Assembly: GCF_963675165.1 (NCBI RefSeq)
Contig: NC_087377.1
Span: forward strand, 10,030,632 to 10,094,631
DNA from: Halichondria panicea
Lineage: Eukaryota; Porifera; Demospongiae; Suberitida; Halichondriidae
Reading direction: 5' to 3'
Length of the DNA stretch: 64,000 nt
Shown here: positions 11,617 to 22,280 of the stretch, in pieces
How the letters are laid out: each line of letters opens with the position of its first letter
How positions within the stretch are numbered: the stretch's first letter is position 1
The notes under the pieces: model-generated
Databases searched by the model: none
Told to the model about the DNA's origin: nothing
Seen by the model: the letters and a program-made list of their open reading frames with translations, nothing else
Position numbers and translations under genes: made by a program

Positions 11617-14159
11617 CCACGCACGCACACATACAGATATCCCTGGTCCTCCTGAGAACTTTGCGTTCAACCCGATCCCTACTGACACAACTCGACTTGT
11701 CCTGTCTTGGGACCAACCCGGTAACACCATCATCGATGAAGATGACCCCGTCACTACCACCTACACTGTGACTGTGACTGGACCAACCTTCAACTTCAAC
11801 GTGACCACTACAGACACGAGTTACGAGTTTACGGATGAGTTAAACGAGGCGTGTGCAACGCACGATATCTTTGTGTCGGCTAGTAACGCTGCTGGTCAGG
11901 GAATAAACGTCACACGGCAAGAAACCATCCCTATTAGTGAGTGTGTGTGTGAAGTGTGGAGGGGGCGTATTGATGTATATACATCAGTTGTTTCTTGATA
12001 GTGTGTTGAATTGGCATTGCATTTGCTGACATGCTTTGTTTGTGTAGCATGTAACAAGAATGTAATATCAGCTAGTGCAGTAATTACTGTGTACCTGATA
12101 CCTACATGTAGATACAGTTTCATGGGTATAGTCACATCTAGTGTTAGTGTAACAGTACTGAGCGTATGTTTACTATATAGTAAGTGTACATATCTTAGAA
12201 TATATACTAACTACCTCTGACTTCATCTGCCATGGTTTCTGCTGCAGCTCCTGACATCAGAGATCTGAGCAGTTCACTGAGAGTGTCTAGAATCAACCTC
12301 TCTGGTGGGAGTGTGGCTGTCGACGTCACCTTCAATGTGAGTCTCGTACGAATAGCAAAACCTGTCTAATTGTAACCACCCTAATCCTGTGGTCACCTTA
12401 ACTCTAGCCGTCAGCAGGTCACCCTTTTTAATTTAGCCACATGTAGACCCCAAAGGTCACCCTCTTTTAAGTCACTGCATGTGTTTAGACTAGTGATCGA
12501 TAGTAAGCCACTTCTTTATTCCAGCGATGGTAGACAAGTTTCACTGTAAAATAGTATGTACAAGTATGTAGCACATTGACGTCCTTCTAAAACATGTATG
12601 TGTAGCGGACAGTAATAATTATTGATATGGACCCATTGTGTTTACCATACTTAATACTAAGCCAGCTCAAAAACATCTACATGTATAGCATGCATGTCCT
12701 TCTGTGAATCAATAATTTATTGCGCTTATTGAGCTAACTGGAATATTATGGCTTTCCATTCCCTGCTGCTCTGTCATGACAACTAATAATGTGTTGATTA
12801 TTAGTGTGTGTAAACAAGACCATATGGGGGGACTATACAGTCAGCTAGTGCAAGGTTGCTTGTTGATGTACTAGCTGTCAGGCTCTTAAACACATCATAA
12901 TTGTGTAGCTGTCATATGGAACAAACCACTGTACACAAGTGTACGCAGTGAATAGCTTACGTGTCTTGCTCGGAAGCCGCACATTCATTATGTTCATGTT
13001 CGTTCCATGTACCGTATTACTAGAATGTTTTGCGAGCATCAATCGTTTATATGCAACCCTTGCGAGGGTTGATCAATTCGCAACAATAAAATCGCAAAAC
13101 CTAAATTAGTACAGGTAAATACATACAACCTAAGTCCTTTTGCCAGAACGCAATAGTTAGATCGCAAAGGTTCAATTATTCTGCTTATTTGGCTCATTCG
13201 CAAAGGTTCTTCACCAACAAAATATTCCAGTAGTTTATGCATACATAACTGTACTGCAATACATTATCTACGATCGAAAAACATATATCATACTGTAACA
13301 GTATAATTATAATTATGTACAATACATGTATGTCATGTTGTATGGAACTTGTAATGTATACCCTAACCTGTGTCGATCTATCCCCCCCTCCCTTCTCAGC
13401 CTGCTACCATCTGCAATGCTACTAGCTTCCCTCTCGTCAGTTACATGGTGAACGTTGCCATTGGTAACGAGACGGACTCCATGACATACCTGGTAACGGA
13501 CCGCCTTATAGCCGGCCAGAACCCCATAACTCTCCCGGTGCCCAGTGGTATGCTACAGCAGGATGAAGAATACCAGGTCACTGTGTCCGCCTGCATCACT
13601 GTCACATGTCGGACCACCCTCGTTCCTGTGTCATTCAGTAAGCACAAATGATCTACACCGTGTGGTAGTGCGTAATAGAGCTTTATTAAGAGCTACAGAA
13701 TGTCTTGATGGGTGAGTGGAGGAGAATTGGGAACAGAGATACTCAAATTGTTTGCGTAGTGATCGAAATTGTGTACTCATGAATTTAGTGAAGCGCTCCT
13801 TAGTTGTTTATATTTAAGCATTTTGTTTTAGGCTGGGGTATGTTCTCTGATTTCATTCTCATTGCTCGAGAAGGCTTCTCTATTTGAGCATTGTAGGGTT
13901 TTTCATTGCTTCTTGTCATTAGTGTGTGCAGACCACAGCTAGTCCCTCTCTGCATGACATGCCTTGGTATCCTGTGTACTTGCATGCTTGTAGCCATAGA
14001 GATAGAACTAGTCGTGTGTGTGTGTGTGTGTCTGTCCTTTGGCAATATAGCACATAATATTAATAGGGTACGTGACCTTGTGGGAGATTTTCCATAGCAT
14101 AATTATGTTGTGGTCTTGCACACAAACCTTCACTAACCATATCACATAAACCCGTTCAT

Positions 14160-14208
<49 letters not shown>

Positions 14209-16504
14209 GACAACTGACGTACAATCAGCCAGCATCACGTTCTTCGACACCAACGTCTTCCTCGAGTGCACCTTTGTCAACATGATTGCCGGCCTGGGGT
14301 GTGCCTTCAGGCTAACTGTAACTAGTGGTGATGTGGAGACTATATTTGTGCCTGTCAGCGCAGGTAGTGTGTGCTCTATGACACAGAACATGCAGAATGC
14401 GTATACCAGTATCGAAGCTGTGGATTGGGAATCTGACATGGTTTTTGGAATGGCGACGACCCGAGTAACGATTAACTCCGCTGATGCTGATAACTACACC
14501 ATGGTGACCGGCTGTGTTCCACCAAGTGAGCTCATATTGTACATGCATCGTAGCTGTTATGCCCCTAGCACATATACATGTACATGTACAGGTTGACACC
14601 TCGTTAGTGCTGCATGGTTCATACATGTACATGTAGCCACTGTGTAGTTGTCTGTGTGCATGGATACCAACTTGTTCTTGAGCTTGTTAACTAGCACTTG
14701 CACACAAATAACTCAGTGAGGTAATTGCTAGCTAAACTGTAAATACTAGTACTTGAAGTAAAGCGCATGCATATACACTGTACTTACGTATATATGTTGT
14801 CAAGGTTACGTTGTCAAAGTGACAAGGGTGTATTAAAAGTCATGCTAATTACACGGTCGCGTAGCCTCGATGCGTGATTTGGTAAGGGTCGTTATGATAA
14901 AACACATATAGTATGAGGATCCTCGTGTTTTATGTAAATACACAGTCGTGTAGTCTCGATGCATGATTCTGTAAGGGCTTCACCTTTGTGCTTGTGTGTC
15001 ATAAAACACTCGGTCTCATGATAATTATGTCTATTATACATGACTGCTATACAACGTACACTGCTAGATATGGCTAAACTAATTTTAAATATTGTTTTCC
15101 ACTCTTGCTGTTACAGCTCCAGCTGCTAGTCTGTCTGGTGGTGCCATTGCTGGTATTACGATAGGGGTCCTCTTGGTCATCCTCATCATCCTGGCCATTG
15201 TCATAGTAATAGCAGTGGTAGTGTACAAACGACAAGCAAGTAAGCAGCCCAAGATTAAGAGGCACGACGAAGAGAAGGTCTCCGTTGATTTTGACAAGCA
15301 GTGGCTAATGGCAGATCACGAGCTACCAAAAAAGAAGAAGGTTGGTTTTGTATTTGTATCCCAGTCTGTGCTGTTACATGTAAGGCTAAGCGTATATTTT
15401 CTTTCCTTAGTTGAACTATATAATTATGCAAATATAAATATACTGGTCCATTCGTCACGTCATACTTGTGAGTACTTAGTACTTGTGCCCTTACAGGCGA
15501 GCTTCAGGAGAGGCAGATCACTCGTGGACGGAACTGAAGAGGTGATTATTCGTACAATGTAATGTATATACAATGTAATCATTCGCATACTGGCAAGTTG
15601 ACTCGCAAGTAATCAACGTTTGAATGTTGTTTTATGTGCTAGCTGCACCGTTATTTATAAATCGATCTTTTTTCAGGCGTCTATAGCTTTCACTCCAAGT
15701 GATGCTGCTGGTGGACCACCCTCTCTTTCTGTGAGTAATACATACATGTACACACCCATACAGACTAAACTCAGAAATTCATATTTGTAATTATTAATGA
15801 GTAGCAACACCTAGGTTTCTAGAAGACCAGGGCCTTTGAATCTAGCTTCTATATTCAAATACTGTACATTCATGCTGACTGTATCTAAAATACCTTTATA
15901 ATAATTATTAGTGTGCCGCCCCCTTCACACTATCACATACCTTCACACCCCTCACACACTCCACAGCTGGCACAGCCGTCCCTCACCGACTCTACGGCAG
16001 CGTTCTCGCTCCACATTAGCCGTGACAAGAAAAAAGCTCATCTCCACCTCAACAGGGCCCTCATTCGCAGGGCTCTCAAGGAGAGGAGGATGACCACTCT
16101 CGAGAAGAAGTCAGCCAGAGCCAGGCCAACTGTGAGTGGACATGCCTCACTGTGGTAGATACATGTAGGAGCTGTTGGTTTGTGTACACTGCACGGTAAC
16201 AGTATAATTGCATGTTATGATAGCAGACATTGGTTTCATTTCACAGCTAGCTTTCAAGAATTCCATGCAATTTACTGTTTCTTAACATAATTATAAGCCG
16301 TGTTCTGTTCTATCAATTTCGATAAATTATCTTCTTTCTACATTTTCGTTTCTTGCACTTTCGTTCATCCTACAGCAATCCATACGAGAGTTTCTGCTCC
16401 CGCTCCACTCTGAGATCCGTGTAACAGGAGAGGAGAGTGACGAGGACGTTCAGATTGACGGTGGGGACGGAGGAGATGGTGAAAACATCATTGCTGAACT
16501 CTAG
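9928..16504 (+). CDS. RC1: intact Ig-FN3-FN3-Cys4 type I membrane receptor
   Basis: Eleven exons join in frame to 648 residues: 9928-9979, 10654-10986, 11637-11936, 12248-12336, 13400-13637, 14208-14525, 15117-15340, 15497-15541, 15677-15730, 15967-16131, 16376-16504. Order: signal peptide [18 protein letters not shown] (1-18); Ig domain to about 128 (TYTCNV, VEWV, IQLRCSA); FN3 to 228 (LSWDQPGN); second FN3 split over exons 4-5, to 337; a four-cysteine domain beginning TTDVQSA to 443; TM about 453-482; then a tail of about 165 residues. All ectodomain junctions except the one inside FN3-2 (phase 0) are phase 1. The tail has no tyrosine beyond the membrane border. It has a GGPP exon, then the [20 protein letters not shown] module, then an acidic end. 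The role is unproven; a cell-surface recognition receptor is likely. Confidence 0.85.
11351..11636 (+). repeat. (CA)n compound microsatellite abutting the RC1 exon 3 acceptor
   Basis: Runs of CA are interrupted five times by the 16-mer TCCACCCCCACGCACG or a variant, giving a higher-order repeat of about 48 bp. The array ends in the CAG acceptor of exon 3. Open frames within it (Thr/His or Val/Cys runs) are repeat artefacts. Confidence 0.9.
13010..13235. mobile_element. MITE-like element, TACCGTATTACTAGAATG family (copy 1)
   Basis: Begins TACCGTATTACTAGAATGTT and ends AATATTCCAGTAG, and shares its internal AATTCGCAACAATAAAATCG and TTCGCAAAGGTT motifs with 27657-27853 and 38374-38591. It lies in RC1 intron 4. 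The orthologous RC3 intron has the same insertion, so it predates the tandem duplication. Confidence 0.7.
14164..14207 (+). repeat. (CA)n tract abutting the RC1 exon 6 acceptor
   Basis: A pure CA run of about 40 bp replaces the usual pyrimidine tract and ends directly in CAG|GG of exon 6, the Cys4 domain exon. Confidence 0.85.
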
Positions 16505-16818
16505 GGACATCGTTGTACTGAGCTGAACAGTTAATATAGGAGGAGACTGTTTTTATAGCATCTTTGTGTATAAATAGAATGCTACCTTTATACTACCTTT
16601 ATAGTTTCATGCAATAACAGAAAGGCCGTGCTTTCTGTCCTTGTTGCATTCCCACCATTGTGTACTAGCTTATTTCTGTGTAACAAACAATGCCATCACA
16701 AGTATAAGGTGATGAATTCTGCATGGTGTCTCTGCGTGGGCGTTATAACAGTGTGGCCGGCCCTAGTAATATATCTGCCAAAATTGAAAAAAGATTGGTC
16801 TTGCATGACCTGAGAAAG
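16505..16818. other. Short spacer between RC1 and RC2
   Basis: RC1 3' UTR and RC2 5' region in about 314 bp. The same spacer separates RC3 from RC4 (31122-31416) with scattered small indels. The RC2 promoter must lie here or inside RC1. Confidence 0.5.
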
Positions 16819-19800
16819 ATGTCAGGAAGCGCCCAAGGTAGTTTCCTAGTGTTAATAGTGCTCGGTCTATTCACCTGGAGATGTGCTTGTCATGATCTGT
16901 CAGGTAAAACAATTGTGTCAATTCAATGTAAATACGTCAGAAAGACATGTTTTTTCAACACGTTTTTTTCAGAGCTTGGTCACAGAATGTATTCTGTTTC
17001 ATACTAGAATCTGTCTATAAAAATTAATGCTGTCTAGGGCTACATGCATGCATGCATGGTGTATTTAACCTCAGGCAAGGCCATTTTACAAAGGAGTAAA
17101 GTTATAACAATTGTGGGTGATTTTACACAAAATTACGATAGTAACGTACGTTGGCATACATAAGTTCCTCCGTGTATACGTGTACAGACTGCAGGACTCC
17201 ACCGAGTATAACCGTCACTCCCAGTACCAACCAGACGGTACCCATCAACACAGACACCAGCGTCACCTATCGTTGCCAAGTTACCAATGGCCTTAGGGCG
17301 GATTGGACTTTTATGGGTATTCCAATTCCCATTGGGTCAGCCGATCATGCCTTGTTGGGTTCACTCGGTGTCAACATTTCAGCTGGCGCTAGTCAAAGTG
17401 ATATCTACTTGACGGTGGACAGGAATGGAAGGGAGACTTACTCGAACAGAGACTTGAAGATAGTGTGTACTGAATTGATCACCACTCCAGTGCTTATGAT
17501 CCAAACAAGTTGTGACTACTACATCAGGACTTTTGGTATGAGCATTCGTGTGTTTGTAGCTTTAGCAGTACAAAGTGCATATCTCGAAAATAGTGCTGCA
17601 GTGTATATTCATGTACTGTACTAGTATACTAACTACATGTAAGCAAGAGTTCATTAGGACTCTTGGTGTAAGTAATAGGATTAGGTCCATTTAATAATAA
17701 CGGAGTGGTCTCGTATAGGCATTGCCTCACCATAGTTGGGATAAATCAATTATGGTATATTATGCTTGAGGCAAAACATGTACCTCACCATAACTGAGTG
17801 GGTGGGTGGGTTTCTCCTTCAATCACTGTATTCATTGGTGATCCATTGCCCTTGGACTTTGTTCTCAACCTCTGTACTCTCATCGAGTGACAGCGTGCAT
17901 AGTACATGTAGGTATAATACACGTTACCGCATGGTGATACTGCACAACAGCTCTCAATGCTTGTCTGTGATCACAACCTGTATTCTCACACAACCACCAT
18001 GCACCTATAGATATCCCAGAGCCTCCGCCCAACCTGGACTTTAACCCTTTACCCACTAACGTCTCCGTACTGATGATCACATGGGACCAACCTGGTAACA
18101 CACTAATCGATGAAGATGCCCCCGTCACTACCACCTACACTGTGACTGTGACTGGACCGACCTTCAACTTCAACGTGACCACTACAGACACAAGTTATTC
18201 ATTTGTGGACGATATCGACGAGCCTTGTGCTATGCATAACTTCCAGGTTCACGCGTCCAATGCAGCTGGTGACGGTCTACCTGATGTTATCAACGAGACT
18301 ATCCCCATTTGTGAGTGATGTATGAATAGCCTAATTGGAATATGAATAAGCCTACTGTTGCTAGGGCTATAATAACTGGAGTAACGCCCTACATTGTATT
18401 GTTCATGTAGTCCCCAAATAGGTTCTAGTTTCAGTGCAATGTACTTAATGTAATTTTAGTGGTCACTCCTCCTTGAGCAGAGGTGGCCTGCTAGCACCGG
18501 TAAGAACAAAAGACTTTTTGGCCCATTAACCTAGCTGTAGTATAGAGATGACCAGCAGCGTACACATAGGTTGACTGCAATAGCCAGGTTTCATTATTGT
18601 TCTTGTATAAGAAGAGTACAGTGCAGTACACTTCATCGTTCTAACTATCAGAATTGCATGTCAACATTGACCAGTGCAAAGTGTGTCACTGCACAGCTAG
18701 CCATACCAGACCATTGTTGTAATTCCCTCCCTCCCCGACTATGCAGCTCCTGACATTGACGATTTGAGTGCTGGTCTAAAAGTGAGTCGAGTGTTTGTCA
18801 CCTCACCCACCACTGTTACCGTGGAGGCCACTTTCCCGGTGAGTTGATAACCTCGTTATCATACACACCTGTCAGTGTTATTGCGTAGATTGACATAGAA
18901 CTAATAGTCTATTATCAAAACATTCGTATTTATGCAGTGTAAGATTGCTACAGTTTATGTAAATGCAAAATGTTTTTCTGGTCAACATCATTCCGTGAAT
19001 GTAATGTGTGTATGTACACATTGCTTTCACGGAATGATGTTGACCAGGCCAGGAAAGCACCCTTTACTGCATCACCAGTACATAGCACATGTACAATGTA
19101 CAGTACAGTACAGTGGAGCAAGCCTTACCCCTCAATGGTGTATGTATAGGGGGCTCCAATATACATCAAGTTTGTGTGTATTCAAACACCATACATGTAC
19201 ATGTATGTGCACACACACACCCCATACACACACACACACACCCCATACACACACACACACACACACACGCACACCCACACCCACACCCACACACACACAC
19301 ATACACACACACACATACACACACACACACACCCACACAGCGAGCGCTGGCCTGCAGTCCCAACTTCCCCTTGAACTTGTACCTCCTCAACACAATGGGT
19401 GTGGTGACCACCAGCTTCTCAGCCAATGACTCCGGAATAGTGGGTCGTGAGACGATAGCTCTGAACATGACCTCCTCACAGGTGCTGCCCAACATGGTGT
19501 ACTCACTCACCGTGTCTGCCTGTATCTCAGTCACTTGTCGAGAATCCTCTGCTGTGTCCTTCAGTGAGTGCCTACCTGGTAGTAGTGGATTCATTTACTT
19601 CCTGTAGTGGTGTAGGGTAGAGTGTTACCAGAGAGTACTTTGATTAATGTACGTCTCATCTGAACATAAATATAGTACGTACTGTAGCTTACTGCATTAA
19701 CTTTTTTATTACGTACGTGCATAATTATGTGCATACACTGTCAGGAGTATACATGTAGTATGTAGGGTAATACGGATGCAATATTGAGAAAGGCTCAGGA

Positions 19801-19881
19801 GCACAAACTCGACTTGTACATGCAGTAATTAACAGTAGATGTGCACAATCAGTCAGAGTCTACATATTACCCCCTAAATCC

Positions 19882-19924
<43 letters not shown>

Positions 19925-22280
19925 GACCACGGACGTACAATCAGCCAACATCACGTTCTTCGAGTCCTACGTCTTCCTGAGCTGTTTGTTTGCCGTGAGG
20001 TCGACCGCTCGAGGCTGTGTGTTTGTGTTCACTGTGTCTCCCAATATCACAGAAGAGTTCACCGTGGCCAGGACGAACAGATCACTGTGTAATGAGATAC
20101 TCAACATGGAGAATGTGTACACCGGTATCGAGGTTTTGGACTGGGAATTGGACGGGAGTTATGGGAATGTGTCTGTGATACCGGCCAGAATGAGAGTGGA
20201 CACTGGTGAAGAATACATGGAGGCAACTAACTGCGCATTGCCAAGTGAGTGGTAGTATTATAATATTTAGTAAATAAATGTTCCCATTTTAAAGTATAAT
20301 TCCCTAGACAGTAGTAGTTTTAAATCAACTATATGTGCACTCAGTAGGTACATTGTACATGTACATGTAAGCTATAGACATAACAGTCGTAACTTTTGTT
20401 TATGGAATGTGTTTAATTGTGTTCAGAATGGCCGGGAACTCAGTATCTAAACAATCCATGGAGTGCAAGCTCTAACCACGAAAATATTACCCACGAAATG
20501 TCTGAATCACGAATATTTTGTCCCCCGAAAATTACCCGCTATACGGTACATGACTGCTATACAATGTACATTGTGTATATAGTGGCTGATGTATTATTAT
20601 TTGAATTGTTTTCCTGCTGTTACAGCTCCTGCTGTTACAGCTCCAGCTGCTAGTCTGTCTGATGGTGCCATTGCTGGTATTACGATAGGGGTCATCTTGG
20701 CCGTCCTCGTCATCCTGGCCATTGTCATAGTGATAACAGTGGTAGTGTACAAACGACAAGCAAGTAAGCAGCCCAAGATTATGAGGCATGACGAAGAGAA
20801 GGTCTCCGTCGACTTTGACAAGCAGTGGCTAATGGCAGATCACGAGCTACCAAAAAAGAAGGTTGGTTTTGTATTTGTATCCCAGTCTGTGCTGTTACAT
20901 GTAAGGCTAAGCGTATATTTTTCTTTCCTATAATAAAAGGCAAATATAATTGTACTGGTTCATTCGTCATACTTGTGCCCTTACAGACGAGCTTCAGGAG
21001 AGGCAGATCACTCGTGGACGGAACTGAAGAGGTGATTATTCGTACAATGCAATGTATATACAATGTAATCATTCGCATACAGGCAAGTTGACTCGCAAGT
21101 GATCAACGTTTGAATGTTGTTTTATGTGCTAGCTGCACCGGCCGTTATTTAATGATTGATCTTTTTTCAGGCGTCGTTAGCTTTCACTCTACCACCCCCA
21201 CCCTGATTCTGTGAGTAATATACCGTATAGCGGGAAATTTCGTGGAGTGAAAAATTTCACGTTTTTCGAGGGCAGAGCAGTAACGCGGAAATTATAACCG
21301 GGATAAACTCCCACGCACTGGTATTTTCACATGCAAAGCTATTGGTGGGTGTGGTTTCCTGGCATTGAAACACGAATATTAGAACCCACGAAAATTCTGC
21401 TGAGGGCTCTGGAGCCAAATAGCGAAAATTTCCCGCTATACAGTATGCATGTATACACACCCATACAGCCTAAGCACAGAAATTCACAAGTAGCAACACC
21501 TATAGGCTTCTATTTAGCTAGAAGACCAGGGCCTTTGAATCTAGCTTCTATATTCAAGTACTGTATATTCATGCTGACTGTATCTAAAAAACCTTCATAT
21601 TGATTATCTAGTGTACCCCTCTTCACACACTTTACACCCCTCACACACTCCACAGCTGGCACAGCCGTCCCTCACCGACTCTACGGCAGCGTTCTCGCTT
21701 CACATTAGCCGTGACAAGAAGAAAGCTCATCTCCACCTCAACAGGGCCCTCATTCGCAGGGCACTCAAGGAGAGGAGGATGACCACTCTCGATAAGAAGT
21801 CAGCCAGGGCCAGGCCAACTGTGAGTGAACATGCCTCACTGTGGTAGATACATGTAGGAGCTGTTGGTTTGTGTACACTGCATGGTAACAGTAGTTGATA
21901 GCAGACATTCAGTATTTTCATAGCTTACAAGACTTCCATGCAATTTACATCTGCCTACTGTCTTTTAAGGGCGCTGTGTTCTATTTTTCCTATCCTGATA
22001 AATTTTTTTGCACTTTCGTTAACTGCACATTCTCCTACAGCAATCCATTCGTGAGTTTCTGCTCCCGCTCCACTCTGAGATCCGTGTAACAGGAGAGGAG
22101 AGTGATGAGGACGTTCAAATTGACGGTGAAGATGAAGGAGATGCTAAGAAGGTAACTCCCCAAACTGAAACTGAAATGATACCACCACCTGCAATATATG
22201 AAGAGCTAAGAGTCATTAAACCAGACCCCAACACTCGAGAAAATGTCGCCTACGGACATATGCAGCCTCTTCGGCAGTAA
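16819..22280 (+). CDS. RC2: chimeric Ig-FN3-FN3-Cys4 receptor with swapped tail
   Basis: Exons: 16819-16903 (signal, [16 protein letters not shown]), 17188-17535 (Ig), 18011-18310 (FN3), 18747-18838 plus 19341-19563 (FN3-2), 19924-20244 (Cys4, [12 protein letters not shown]), 20626-20861 (TM), 20987-21031, [21171-21210], 21656-21820, 22041-22280. The bracketed exon has an in-frame TGA at 21204-21206 and is 40 bp long. Its neighbours are both phase 0, so skipping it restores a 684-residue protein; including it truncates the tail. Exons 1-6 match RC4, exons 7-10 match RC1/RC3, and from about 22140 the last exon switches to the RB2 tail, adding IYEEL and VAYGHM. This gives the protein tail tyrosines that RC1 lacks. 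The start at 16819 is chosen because the hydrophobic core follows it directly. Confidence 0.75.
18978..19047. ncRNA. 70-nt intronic hairpin, conserved in RC2 and RC4
   Basis: Arms of about 32 nt (CTGGTCAACATCATTCCGTG and its complement, with a few mismatches nearer the loop) face each other around a short loop in intron 4. The same hairpin is at 33594-33663. It could be a small RNA precursor or a tiny inverted-repeat element; nothing in the sequence decides this. Confidence 0.35.
19210..19340 (+). repeat. (CA)n/CCCACA tract abutting the RC2 exon 5 acceptor
   Basis: CA runs interrupted by CCCATACA and CCCACA units end directly in the CAG acceptor at 19338-19340. Confidence 0.85.
19883..19923 (+). 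repeat. (CA)n tract abutting the RC2 exon 6 acceptor
   Basis: A run of about 40 bp ends in CAG|TGACCACGG, the start of the Cys4 domain exon. Confidence 0.85.
20430..20548. mobile_element. Partial MITE-like element at the RC2 chimera breakpoint
   Basis: The right end reads CCCGAAAATTACCCGCTATACGGTA, with repeated CACGAA(A/T)AT motifs, and matches the terminus of the full element at 21221-21445. It lies between sequence shared with RC4 (ending near 20402) and sequence shared with RC1 (starting near 20549). Confidence 0.55.
21221..21445. mobile_element. MITE-like element with TIR TACCGTATAGCGGGAAATTT
   Basis: A 225-bp element whose ends are near-perfect inverted repeats (right end AAATTTCCCGCTATACAGTA). 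It lies 11 bp after the damaged RC2 exon 9 and is absent from the same intron in RC1 (after 15730) and RC3 (after 30372). It has no coding capacity. Confidence 0.75.

Noticed and set aside
11284-11760. Long open frames of Thr/His or Val/Cys repeats on both strands
   Set aside because: They are translations of the (CA)n microsatellite in several frames. The real exon begins at 11637; the same applies near 19210, 26165, 33825, 34512, 36395 and 42054.
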